NCBI RefSeq assembly: GCF_005239225.2
Contig: NC_133300.1
Span: forward strand, 730,848 to 794,847
DNA from: Populus alba
Taxonomy: Eukaryota; Streptophyta; Magnoliopsida; Malpighiales; Salicaceae
Length of the DNA: 64,000 nt
Direction of reading: 5' to 3'
Every line of letters starts with the position of its first letter. The first letter of the stretch is position 1. The notes under the pieces are model-generated. The model saw nothing but the letters and a program-made list of their open reading frames with translations. It made no database searches and had not been told where the DNA came from. Position numbers and translations under genes: made by a program. Positions 50,376 through 61,440 of this stretch are shown piece by piece.

Positions 50376-53300
50376 ATGGAGGGACTTGCAAACCAGCTAA
50401 AGCGAGGAATCTCACGTCAGTTTTCGACAGGATCGTTGAGGAGGTCATTCAGCAGGCAATTCTCAAGACAATCCTCGCTCGATCCGAGGAGGAATAACTT
50501 GAGGTTTAGCTTCGGAAGACAGTCTTCTTTGGATCCAATTCGGAGGAGTCCGCTTCATGGCCATGATGAGTTGAGTGTACCGGAGAATCTGGACGCGACG
50601 ATGCATTTGTTGTTCTTGGCTTGTAGAGGAGATGTTAAAGGAGTTGAGGATTTGTTGAATGAAGGTATTGATGTTAATAGTATTGATTTGGATGGAAGAA
50701 CTGCTTTGCATATTGCTGCCTGTGAAGGTCATGTTGAGGTCGTCAAGCTCCTTCTGAGTCGTAGGGCTAACATTGATGCCCGTGATCGCTGGGGCAGCAC
50801 GGTAAATTTACTACATTCATTCATCTATTTTTTTTTTTTTTTTTTTATAATCTCGAGTCAGTATGAGATTCTTTTTTTTTATATATATAATAATCATTAA
50901 TGACGATGAGGGTATTCTCAAGTCATATGTTGTTTGATCTTGTTACGTTTAATTTGTGAAGTTTTGGGTTTTTGTTTCGATAGGCATGTGCGGATGCTAA
51001 GTATTATGGGAATGTTGAAGTTTATAACATTTTGAAGGCAAGAGGAGCTAAGGCCCCGGTAATAAAATATCAATAGCTTTCTTAATTTGGTTTTGTTGAA
51101 TTTTCTGTCTGTGTTTGAGGTATGGTGTTCATGTATGTTGGATTATTTTAGAAAACCACCAGGAAGACACCAATGACTGTTGCAAATCCTCGGGAGATTC
51201 CAGAGTATGAGCTCAATCCATTGGAACTTCAAGTTCGAAAGTCGGACGGCATTACAAAGGCATGATCCTACTCCCCTTCAATTTCATTAATTTGTGCTTG
51301 CTGTGAGAACATTTTTACTATCTGTTAGCTTCCTAATGATTCTTAAATAGAAACACTGTTTAGGTTATTGTAGTTTGCTTGGTAGCTAGTAGATGATCTT
51401 ATGGGAATTGAATTTTGACTGGCATATCCTCTGTTCCATAACAAAAGTAGGCAGAGAATTGCAACCTTAATAACCTCACTTCAAGTTCTTCACTTGGTAG
51501 AAATATATGGTTTAACAATTTCCTTTGATGTCTTGCCATGATTATAAATTGATAAATTCTATGACAGGGAATGTTTCAAGTTGCTAAATGGAATGGTACC
51601 AAGGTTGCCGTGAAGATACTCGAAAAGGACCGTTCTGCAGACCCTGAAAGCATGTAGGTTCATCTTGAATAACCATTCTGCTATGCTCCATCATGCTTAT
51701 ATGTACTATATTAAGCATTAAGACTAGCATTGAGAACTGGTTCTTAAAGAAATGGTTCATGTTTACTTGTTTTTTGCTGCTTCAGTTGTTCTGCATCTGT
51801 GGTTGAGTAATTTGGGGTTGTAAGGCCATGATAGAATTGAGCCCTCATATTTTTTTTCCCTCTTTGTGGCATTGAATGGCAGAAATGCTTTCAAACATGA
51901 GCTAACCTTGTTAGAAAAAGTTCGACATCCTAATGTGATTCAGTTTGTTGGTGCTGTCACCCAAAATCTGCCGATGATGATTGTTGCAGAATATCATTCA
52001 AAAGTAAGCATGCCTCCCCCCTCTCTCATGCATTAAGATTGAATGCTTTTTTTAGGTTTTCATTTTGTGGATTTAACTGTGGAATTTGAATTTTTCAGGG
52101 TGACTTAGCAAGTTATCTTTTGAAAAAGGGGCGGTTGTCCCCATCTAAAGTTTTGAGATTTGGTCTTGATATTGCCAGGCAAGTTTGAATTTCTTGCATA
52201 AAAAAACTCTGCTTGTTCAATTATCGAATTCTGTATTTGTCCCCGAAAAACGAAGCACAGCACACACATGCACGCAGACAGAACAGTTAAGAATGCTTCC
52301 AAGTGACAGCAACCCCATTTTACATTCCTCTGAGTAGTCTCTATGTTTTCCACTCTTAAGATGCATGGATCGATCTTTTGTTATCAGGGCATAAAACTAC
52401 CTTCATGAATGCAAACCAGATCCGATCATCCATTGCGATTTAAAGCCAAAGTAAGACAACAAATGCAGAAGTTAATGTGATGTGTGAATAGAAAAACTGA
52501 TTTGTACTTCCTAAGATGTACTGTTCTGTAATATTGGAAATTTTGGTAAGGTGCCAGAAATATTTTGCTGGATAATGGTGGTCTATTGAAGGTAGCTGGA
52601 TTTGGTTTGATAAGGTTGTCAAACATTTCACCTGACAAAGCTAAATTAGCACCAGGGACTCTTATTGACCATTCTAGTAAGTTTTTTTTACACTTCTACA
52701 CTGTTATCCTGCTTCCTTTTAAGAGCAGAACTCTTCATCTAAACTCATCATGTACGGCTGAGTGAATAACTTTAAATGGATTACTGCAATGTGTTCTTGA
52801 CTTGAATTTAAGTGATGGTATTGCTTTCCAGATGTATACATGGCACCTGAGATTTATAACGACGAAATATTCGATCGAAGCGTTGATGCATACTCTTTGG
52901 AGTCATTCTGTACGAGGTACTTCGCAGTCTAATTTGGCAAGCTGGTTGTACTTTCCTGTTTTCCTTCATATGTATTACTTCTATTCTTTGCACAGTGCAT
53001 GGTTTTTTACTTGAAGATTTAAGTGCTAAGTGGGACTTTTCTTCTGTTTGTTTTTCGTTTGAGCTTAGATGCTTGAGGGAGTGCAGCCTTTCCATCCTAA
53101 AACTCCTGAAGAGGTCGTGAAGTTGATGTGCTTAGAGAAAAAGAGACCGCCATTCAAGATCAAAGCAAGAAGTTACCCTCCAGATTTAAAAGAGTAAGTT
53201 TTGGATTATGTCTTCAATTTCTTTTGCAAATTGAATAGGAAGTTGTACCAAAACCAAGAATGATACAACGGATCTAGAAAACGACTGCTCATGCGAATTC

Positions 53301-53746
53301 GATATTGATCAAGTAAAAGGCCGTTCCCTAAAACCAGCTAGAGACAGGGCTTGAGCTATTAGTTTCTCTTGTTTTACTTAGTTTTCCGATCTCTTCTTGA
53401 GCTTGACTCACTATTGTCTCGCTCATAGAAATGAGAGGAACAACCTCAAGGGAGTAGCTTAATTTTTATGGGAACCAGCTTGATCTTCATGTAGGTTGAT
53501 TAATGAATGTTGGCATTCAGAACCTGTTGTCAGACCAACCTTTTCTGAGATCATCACAAGACTGGATAAAGTTTGTTGCAACTGTTCAAAACAAGGATGG
53601 TGGAAAGACACTTTTAAGCTTCCATGGTATGGATCTCATGCACTATATCTCTGAAGCAGCAATATAAACTGCCCAAGACCACTGTGTTTTACCTCATTGT
53701 TCTAAGTCAATGTTTAATGAGATTATTAATTAAATGCAGGAAGTAG
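50376..53746 (+). pseudogene. ILK1: Integrin-linked-kinase-like gene (ankyrin repeats + kinase), with disabling lesions
   Basis: Plant ILKs are Raf-like (MAPKKK group C1) kinases with N-terminal ankyrin repeats. Twelve exons: 50376-50801, 50984-51058, 51152-51259, 51568-51653, 51883-52003, 52099-52178, 52388-52450, 52558-52676, 52832-52916, 53069-53193, 53495-53626 and 53740-53746, about 475 codons. Exon 1 has a basic Arg/Ser-rich N-terminus (FSRQFSRQSSLDP) and ankyrin repeats (DGRTALHIAACEGHVEVVKL). The kinase domain has VAKWNGTKVAVKILEKD (ATP lysine), HCDLKPKN, and GFG in place of DFG, which is usual in this family as I recall. Exon 7 begins with GCA TAA where Gly-Ile is expected, giving an in-frame stop. 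Exon 9 lacks one T in TCTTTGGAGTC, shifting the frame. Introns 3 and 6 begin with GC. All changes sit in short homopolymers, so assembly error and true pseudogene are both open. Confidence 0.8.
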
Positions 53747-54060
53747 CAAGGGAGGCGTTCAGTGACATTTTCAAGAAGAGGAAATTTGGAACAGGACCGA
53801 GGATTTTCGTCGATGAAATTAACAGTTTTGGAGCTTCATGTTACACATTGATAATTAAGGGGAAAAATAATTAGGGATCAAGATCAAAATGAGTTGCTAT
53901 GTCCTTGTTCTCTTGTCCCTTTTTATGTATAATATGTGCACTTGGGATCCTTGTATGAATTGAAATAGTAATTTTACTCTATATTTCTGTACACAATGCT
54001 GTAATTTTGTGCTGCTATCAACAAATCTTGAATCGTAGCTGCTTGTCATTGGATCATCTC
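53747..54060 (+). other. 3' UTR of the ILK-like gene
   Basis: Sequence after the last codon, including AATTGAAATAGTAATTTTAC and the stretch TGTACACAATGCTGTAATTTTG, typical of a plant 3' UTR. The retroelement starts to the right. Exact poly(A) site not determined. Confidence 0.4.
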
Positions 54061-54244
54061 TTCAATTGTAGAGTTGAGATATAAGAAGTATTTAGGAAGC
54101 TTAACAATTGTATTAGTCATAGTTTCTATTTATATAAATAGGGTTATGTACAGTATTAAGCTATAAGTTATATAAGGTAAACATAATTTCTTGTATTGTG
54201 TCCTATGATCTAGCAGTTTATTTTCTATTATACTCTATTTCAAG

Positions 54245-54737
54245 GTAAAAATAGAGCTCCCACACGAAGCTTGGATAAAAAATAAACAATGATCACAAAA
54301 GATAGAGGTTTAGTAAAAACATGAACAAGCTCGGAAGAAATGAAGTGAATTCGAATCTCCTGATTAGCTATTCTATTATGAATAAAGTTGTAGTTAACCT
54401 CGACATGTTTAGTATGAGTAAGAAAAAAAAAGATTAACTGACAGATAATTAGTATCCAAATTATCACACTATAGCGTAGTAGTAGAAACACTAGGAAGCC
54501 GAAGCTCTGAAATCAGAGAACGAATCCATAAAATTTCAGTTCTACCATAAGTTAAAGCCTTGTATTTAGCTTTAATATAAGAACGACCAACAATCCGTTG
54601 TTTTCTAAATTCCACGAGATAAGAGTAGTACCAAGAAACACAAGATATACATGTGTAGATTTTTGATCACCAACAGTTCTAGACCAAACAACATCAGTGA
54701 AACAAATCAGAGAAAGGAGTAAAATGCTAGTGCAACA
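54245..54737 (-). pseudogene. Copia RNase H C-terminal fragment
   Basis: VVWSRTVGDQKSTHVYLVFLG and TTLISWN are the start of the Copia RNase H domain. A second frame holds HTKHVEVNYNFIHNRIANQE and SSELVHVFTKPLSFV near the C-terminus. Frameshifts and stops break it. Confidence 0.8.
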
Positions 54738-55975
54738 TGTCATAACTCAATTTTTGATCTTTTTATTTTTATTATTTGAAAAATAATAAAAAATAAAATA
54801 AAAATAAAATAAATGAAGAATAAATTAAAATTTGGGTTAAGGGCAACATGATTTGAAGTTTAAAGATTTAATTAAACTCTTGACTAGTTTAATTAATTAA
54901 ATCAAAGGCTTAATTGAAGAATTTATTTAATTAAAATTTAGATTATTTTAATTAATGAAATCAAGAGTTTAATTGAAGAAGTGATGAGTTTGAGGACTTA
55001 ATTAAATTTTGATTTAATTAATTAAAGGAATCAGGGGTGTAATTGAAAAAATACCAAAGTTTGGAGCTGATTCAAGGAAAAATTGCTAGAAAATTAAAGT
55101 CCAAGGACCAAATTAAATAGTCCAAAAACCCAGGACTGTTGTGTAAATGGCACTATAAATCAAGGATTCAATTGACTTAATCCAAGGGTACAATTAGAAG
55201 TTGATTATTAATGATTAAGATCTTAATTGTGAAGTACAAAACATCCAGGAACCAAAGTGAAAAATTCCTCAAAACACACAAACGGCGCCGTTTGCAATAA
55301 TACTGTTCGTCATCCCTTCCATTTCGCCAGGGCAGCCGATTCAACAAGAAAATCAATGCATCCGATTCAACAGGCCATGATCCCGGTCGTGAAGGAGACG
55401 GTTTTTGAAGATCTAGCCTTATAAAAAAGGGGACGAAACCAACACAAAAGAGGAAGAAACCGAGGAGGAGAAACCCAGAAAAAAGACGAAAGAAAAAGCC
55501 AGCAAAACAACAAAAATAGAGCAATTCTGTCGCACCCAACAGAGCAAACAAAACACAATCAAAAAAAGAAAATACAGAGAGAGGAACGAAGACACAGGGG
55601 AAGGGGAAACAGAGAAAAAAAACAGAGAGGCACACAGAAATACATAAAGAAATAACACGCAGAGCAGGGGAGAAAAAGGGAAGCACACACACAGACAAGG
55701 ATTGATTATCCCTTTCATCGTGTTATCCCTGCAAAAAAAAAAAAAAAATAAAGACAATAATCGGCATCCACAGTAAACCGGCATCTCCATTGTTGTCTCC
55801 TTCGTCATCTCAAAGTCTGTTAAAAACAAAAAGCAGACCGCGGGCACAGGAACGGAAAAAGCAGAAGCAAAGGTAATCCAGCAGGCGAAAGTCACCACCA
55901 ACGTTCCAGCCAGAATCGTCCCCATCGCCAGGTACGTGACTTCTTCCTCTTGCATTGTTTCAGTAATTGACATTT

Positions 55976-56013
55976 ACACTGTGCAAGTGAATTTTAATTC
56001 ACTTGCACAGTGT
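55976..56013. repeat. Perfect 38-bp palindromic hairpin
   Basis: 18-bp arms ACACTGTGCAAGTGAATT and its exact reverse complement, with a 2-base TT centre, inside the solo LTR. Confidence 0.95.
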
Positions 56014-56239
56014 AGCAACACGCGTGCTGCTCAGCATAGCCAGGCCATTGGCTTGGGCCAGTGGTCGGGCTGGCTGGGCCTGTGGGGCTGAGCTGGGCTC
56101 AACCACCAATATACATGTTGGGCTGGATTTAGCCTAGCCCAACCAAAAAAAATATATATAAAAAAACAGAAAAATAAAAAAGAGGTAGAGAAAAAAAAAA
56201 TGTGTATGCATAAATAAAAATAATGTAAATTTATTGGTT

Positions 56240-56515
56240 TATTCACTAACGTCAGAGTTAGGAATAAAAATACCGGTTTAAATTTATATTATTTTTATTC
56301 GTTGTATTTTATTTTATTTAGCTAGAAAAATAAAAAAATATGTGCATGCGTAAAAATAAATGTATTATTATTTATTTATTCACTGGCGCTAGAGTCGGGA
56401 ATAAAAAAAAAACATTTGATTTAAATTTATTTTTTTAGCTACGTAATATTTATCAATGCCAGAGTTGGAAATATTCGTAGTTAATATTCACTGGCGCCAG
56501 AGTCAGGAATATTGT
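56240..56515. repeat. Short tandem motif CACTGGCGCCAGAGTC within the solo LTR
   Basis: Four diverged copies (near 56244, 56380, 56452 and 56490) of a CACTGGCGCCAGAGTCAGGAAT-like phrase, separated by AT-rich spacers. Confidence 0.7.
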
Positions 56516-57190
56516 AAACAAATTTTCATAACATAAAAAAAATAAACATTTAGCAATTTAAGACGAAACTAGCAATGCAGCCTGCCTCAGGCAGGACGTT
56601 TAAGGGGTGATAATATCTTCCCTTTTACGTAACCAGTCTCGGACCATAAAATCTCTGTTGACCAGTTAGGGTTCCTAGTGACCATAATACTAGGTGGCGA
56701 CTCCTTAAACAAGACCTTTTCCCCTAAAAGAACAAGATGCCAGATATCTGTTCTTTTTCCATAATTCAAGAATAAATTTTTAAGGCCGCCGCGATGTTGG
56801 GTGCGACACAACAAAGGAATGCAAAGACGTTGTTTGCATCGGAGGCAGCGAGGAGAGGAAGAAGAACCAGGTGACAGAACAGTGGATAGAACTGGCATGA
56901 AAGACTTGACAACAACTAAGGGGTTAAAAACAGGATTAACAATAGAGGGATTAAAAAGGGAATCAACTGCAGCTATTATATCTTGATTAAAATCCATGTA
57001 TAGCAAGATCACAAAGAAGATGATTAGAGAGGAGAAGACTCTGCTACAAATTAAGATATAAGAAGTATTTTGAAGGCTTAACAATTGTATTAGCCATCGT
57101 CTTTATTTATATAGCTTATAGCTTAGATTATGTATAAGAGGTTACACTATTAATATTGAACACAACTCTAACTAGAGAGTCTGTTAAATG

Positions 57191-58150
57191 AATCCAAAGA
57201 AGGAAATACTTCTTTGTAGTCTGTTCTTTTTATTTTTCTTCTGTTTGTGTTTTTTTTCTTCTAATGGTTAATTTGTGGAATATATATAAGAAGGAAATTC
57301 TAACTGTTTTTGTTTAATATTTCTAAAAAAAGCCCAAATATTACTGTTGTTTTGATGAGAGAAAGGAAAAAAATTTCAATAAGAACAAAATCCACTTCGC
57401 ATGCCATCAAATATAAGTATTTGTTGTCTTGAACACGAAGATTTTACGGTGATTATGGAGTAATATGAAGTAATTATTAATATTATATTAGTTAATTTCT
57501 TGTATTTATTTTGAAAAAAAAATAAACAAGAAAGAAAATAAAATTCAAAACTCTTAAAAGAATATTTTAACTTAAAATTTCTCTTTTCTTTTTCCTTTTG
57601 GGTCTCTATTTTTCTATGAAATGAATCCAAAGAAGTTACTCCCTGAATATCTGTTCATAAAAATGTTTCAAGTTAATTCTTATGCGTGTTGCTAAGCGAA
57701 TGACTTTACAGTGACCACTGGAAAGTATTCTTGACTTGAATTCAAGACATGTAAGATGTATTCATGGCATGTTTAGCTTCGCCATTTGTACAGACTGGGG
57801 TGTTACTAATTTTTAGCGGTAAGGTTTTGTTATTTGTTTCTTTTTAAAACAAATAGCATTCAATATTTTGGAAAATTAACTTGGCTATAATTTAGTTCTG
57901 TTTTCTATGAATCTTGCATTATGTGGGCTGAGAGTGTAAAGAGTTCTTTGATCTAGTGGATAAGGAGGTGGTTAATGTTAAATAATATATTTACCTTATT
58001 TTATTTATTAAGAGAAGGAGGCTAGAATTTTCTTCAATTGATTTGTATTATTGTTCTTACTTTAACCTATATACAAAGAGCTTATATATATGCTTCTAGC
58101 TGCCGCATCGTGAGTTTGTAAACTAGAAAACAAAAACAAGAAATAGAATG
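57191..58150. other. Intergenic DNA with an ILK-derived fragment
   Basis: AT-rich, no gene. About 57690-57772 resembles the ILK intron 8/exon 9 junction (see separate feature). The 15-mer ATGAATCCAAAGAAG occurs twice (57189 and 57621), flanking about 430 bp. Confidence 0.45.
57690..57772 (+). pseudogene. Fragment duplicated from the ILK-like gene (intron 8 / exon 9 edge)
   Basis: TTCTTGACTTGAATTCAAG and GATGTATTCATGGCA match ILK TTCTTGACTTGAATTTAAG (52795-52813) and GATGTATACATGGCA (52831-52845). Weaker similarity extends upstream (GCGAATGACTTTA against GTGAATAACTTTA). The intron end between is mostly deleted and homology stops after GGCA. Confidence 0.55.
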
Positions 58151-58174
58151 TGACTTGGTAAAGAAATCCTCAAT

Positions 58175-60345
58175 CTACAAGGAAAAAGAAACAAAAGGCA
58201 AAGTTATAGTGCCATGCTTGATATGATGACGAGTAAGTTGACAATCAATCTCAATATCCTTAATTCGTTCATAAAAAACTGAGTTTTGAGCAATCTGAAT
58301 AGAACTCTGGTTGTCACAATACATAAGAGTAAGATGAGAAAGTGAAACTCCCAATATCCGCAAGTAACCAATGTAAACAAATAATCTCTTTGGTAGTAGA
58401 TGTCATAACACGGTATTCTGCTTTAGATGAGGATTGAGAAATAATAAATTGTTTCTTGCTCTTCCAAGAGATGAGAGAATCACCTAAAAAAGATAAAGAA
58501 ACCAGTAACCGATTTGCGATCAGTATCAAAGTATGCACGCAGCTCCAAGGAAGAGGTGGATGGTAGTAGCAGGCTCTGAAAGACTACCTCGAAGATATTG
58601 TAAAATACGAAGAACAACTGTCCAATGAACAGTAGTAAGAGAAGTAACAAACTGACTAACAACATGAACAACATATGTAATATCTGGACGAGTAATGATG
58701 AGATATACCAAGCTACCTCAATACCCAGAAAATATCGAAGAGAACCCAAATCTTTCATTTCAAACTGTCTAGCTAGCTTTGTCTTCAAAGCTAAGATACC
58801 ATCAATATCATCACTAGTAATAATCATGTCATCAACATATAAGGACAAAATGATATGACTTGCATCAATGCTCTTAATAAAAAGAGCAGAATCATGACTA
58901 CTAGAAACAAATTCAAGAGATGAGATCATGACAACAAATTTCTCAAACCAAGCACGAGGTGCTTGTTTGAGACCATATAACACTTTCTTAAGCTTACAAA
59001 CATACCCAGAGTCATGTGAAACACTAGGAGGAGGCGCCATATAAACTTGTTCTTGAAGATCTTCATTCAAGAAGGCATTTTTAACATCAAGTTGTGAGAT
59101 ATGAAATTGACGAACCAAAGCTACAACAATAAGAGTACGGATAGTAGTCATTTTTGCAACAGGGGCAAATATCTTCTCATAATCCATACTATAATGTTGA
59201 AAGTATCCTTTTGCAACTAACCTAGCTTTGTATCGCTTAATAAACCCATCAGAGTTAGTTTTGATCTTATACACCCAACGATAACCAACAATACTCTTAC
59301 GAGGAGGTAGAGGAACCAAGTCTAAAGTATCTTTTTTATGCAAAGCAGAAAGTTTCTCATCTATACCTTGCTTCCAAAGGGGATCAATAATTGCCTTTTT
59401 ATAGGAAGAGGGCTCAGAGAGACAATGAATAGAAGCTAAAAAGGAAGTAAATGATGAAGAATAACAAGAATAAGCAAAATATGATAGTTTTGTGGACTTA
59501 TGAATTTGTATGGATTGATGTAGAGGTAGATCCACAATCTCAAACAAAGCTTTGGGGGTTGTAGATGAGAATGGAGCTTCAGGTGTGCTAGAGAGTAAAG
59601 TTCAGTACCTGTAGGATGATGAGTACAAATTGGTTGAACATGGAAAATAGTATCTGCGATACTAGGAACCTGTGATGATATATTATCAGAATCCTAAAAA
59701 AAGGGATTTATACGAATAATATCAGGTCTAGTCAAGTTATGAGTAGTGGATGAAATAAAAAAGAAAAGTATATGTTCAAGAAAGACAACATGACGAGACA
59801 CATAAAGTTTAAGAGTTATTGGATCAAAACAACAATACCTCTTTTTACTTTCACCATAACCTAGAAAGACGCAAATAGCAGAACGAGAGGACAATTTATT
59901 GCATTTTGCATGAGGACGAAGAATGAAACAATTACAACCAAAAACTCTAAAAGAGGAATAATTAGGGACATGCCATATAACTTTTTCAAAAGGAGATAAA
60001 CTTAAACTATGTGAAGATGGGATTATATTAATCAAACTTACAGCAATAAGGACAACTTCTCCCCAAAACTTACTAGGAACAAAAGCAAACAGCAAGAGAG
60101 AACAAGCAGTTTCAATAATGTGCCTATGTTTTCTTTTAGCAACGCTATTTTGCTCAGGAGTATCTACATATGAAGTTTGGTGAATGGTACCATTTAAAGC
60201 AAACAACTGACAAAATTTATTAGAAGTGTATTCCCCATTCAAATCACAAATAAAACATTTGATTACAACAGAATGTTGAGTTTTCACAAGAGCTCGAAAT
60301 GTTGTATATATCTCATAGAATTCAGAACATTGTTTCATTAAATAA
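58175..60345 (-). pseudogene. Degenerate Ty1/Copia polyprotein (integrase, RT, RNase H)
   Basis: Integrase core at 60345-59694 (FICDLNGEYTSNKFCQLFA, TPEQNSVAKRKHRHIIETA, FWGEVVLIAVSLIN). Reverse transcriptase at about 59400-58700 (YRWVYKIKTNSDGFIKRYKA, DVKNAFLNEDLQEQVYM, the catalytic YVDDM, and DLGSLRYFLGIEV). RNase H at about 58530-58175 ([34 protein letters not shown]). A stop separates integrase from RT, a deletion plus frameshift follows LGIEV, and another frame change lies before RNase H. Gag and protease were not found to the right, and no matching LTR pair was identified. Confidence 0.88.
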
Positions 60346-61260
60346 ACCCAACAATAACGAGTAGGGGAACAGACTCCATGCTTGGTTTTTCTACAATGCC
60401 TTCATTTCTATAATTATAGCTTGAGTCCACTCTGGTCTTGGAAGAGCTACCTGTACGTAGTTTGTAAGGGACCTGTATGGATGAAAGTTGGTGTACAAAA
60501 GTTTTGCCAGCTTCTGAGATAATACTTTGATTTTCTTGCTCTGTATTCTAGAGAATATCGATTTGATGATTTTTCTTGATTATGACTGAAAGGTAATTTA
60601 TATCCAATAAAACAATCTAGAATATTAGGAGATGAAGCAAAGTGTATTACCCCAAGAGGTCTTTTACGTGGTCTTCTACAATCTATAATTGGACTGGTTG
60701 GTCTTCAATGCCATCAAAGTATAACCTCATTAATTTCTCTGTTTTTTTTTTTTTTTTTTGAAGAGGAGAGATGGGTGAGGAAGTCGAGAAATACTACTTT
60801 GACTCCAAGAAAATGAAATCCAAAGTAATATGCATGTGTCGAGTAGAAGGATGATAGCAACAATCTCTTTTTTTGGCTTTGATTTTTATGGATATGAACA
60901 AAGGAGAAACAATAAAAAATGCGAGGAGTAAGTATAAATATGGAAGGTAGATCTGTCTATGTGGAAAATGTAGGACTAGAGTGAAAAAATGTTGTATATA
61001 CATCTTTTTCTATAATTGCTACAAATGAATATAAAATTATAAAGATGATTTTTTAAAATATTTTTTATTTTAAAATATATTAAAATCTATTTTTTTTAAA
61101 AAAATCTATATTTATCGAAATAATTTAAAAATATAAAACAAATATTTTTTAAAAAAAAATTCAAAATTTTCCAAAACTTGATTTAACCACACACAAAAAA
61201 AATATAATCAAGTTTATAACTATTGTACATGTTTGACTAACTAAGTGGTTGCAACATAAT
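60346..61260. other. Possible Copia-adjacent and intergenic DNA
   Basis: Continues from the Copia integrase but without recognisable gag. AT-rich beyond 61000. No gene seen. Confidence 0.35.
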
Positions 61261-61261
61261 T

Positions 61262-61440
61262 TTTTTTTTTTTAATGTAAATATTCGGGTTAATTTGTGTA
61301 TATTTGAATTAATTTTACGGATTCTAAAGTTAATGATTAAATAAGTCTTTAATGATCTTAAAATTTATAAGACTCGAATCAGTAATTTTTTGAAAACAAA
61401 TTTAAAATCTAACCGATTAAATTATAGTCCATAAATTTAT
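61262..61440 (-). mobile_element. Old SINE copy related to the one at 63768-63946
   Basis: Diverged copy of the SINE below: shared order of TAATTTTACGGATTCTAAAGTTAATGA-like, AAGACTCGAATCAGTAA and a T run at the left end (A tail on the minus strand). No clear target duplication remains. Confidence 0.55.

Larger units (their letters stand above)
54738..56808. mobile_element. Solo LTR of a Gypsy (Ogre/Tat-like) retrotransposon
   Basis: 2071 bp from TGTCATAACTCAATTTTTGA to GGGTGCGACA (TG...CA), flanked on both sides by CAACA (54733-54737 and 56809-56813). There is no internal region or second LTR, so it formed by LTR-LTR recombination. The start and the 3' part (ACGTAACCAGTCTCGGACC, CTAGGTGGCGACTCC) resemble long LTRs of Tat/Ogre-type Gypsy elements (recalled). 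It contains AT-rich 5' repeats, an 18-bp-arm palindrome, a GGGCTGG-rich patch, and CACTGGCGCCAGAGTC repeats. Confidence 0.88.
54065..57190 (-). mobile_element. Internally deleted Copia element, interrupted by a solo LTR
   Basis: LTR-like direct repeats sit at about 54070-54235 and 57051-57190, sharing AGATATAAGAAGTATTT and GCTTAACAATTGTATTAG. Minus orientation: a short N-terminal piece (MDFNQDIIAAVDSLFNPSIV) at 56996-56814 lies next to the 5' LTR. An RNase H end lies at 54737-54245 before the 3' LTR. Everything between (rest of gag, protease, integrase, RT) is missing. A mutated primer-site-like CTCTGCTACAA lies at about 57038. A 2071-bp solo LTR of another element splits it. Confidence 0.6.

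Noticed and set aside
49258..50900. Long open frames of 215-484 codons spanning the N run
   Set aside because: The frames are artefacts of ambiguous bases being read as open. Only the ILK exon from 50376 is real.
55177..55973. Hydrophobic minus-strand frames of 173-184 codons
   Set aside because: They lie inside the solo LTR. The Phe/Leu/Ser richness comes from A/G-rich plus-strand sequence, and two overlapping frames are equally open.
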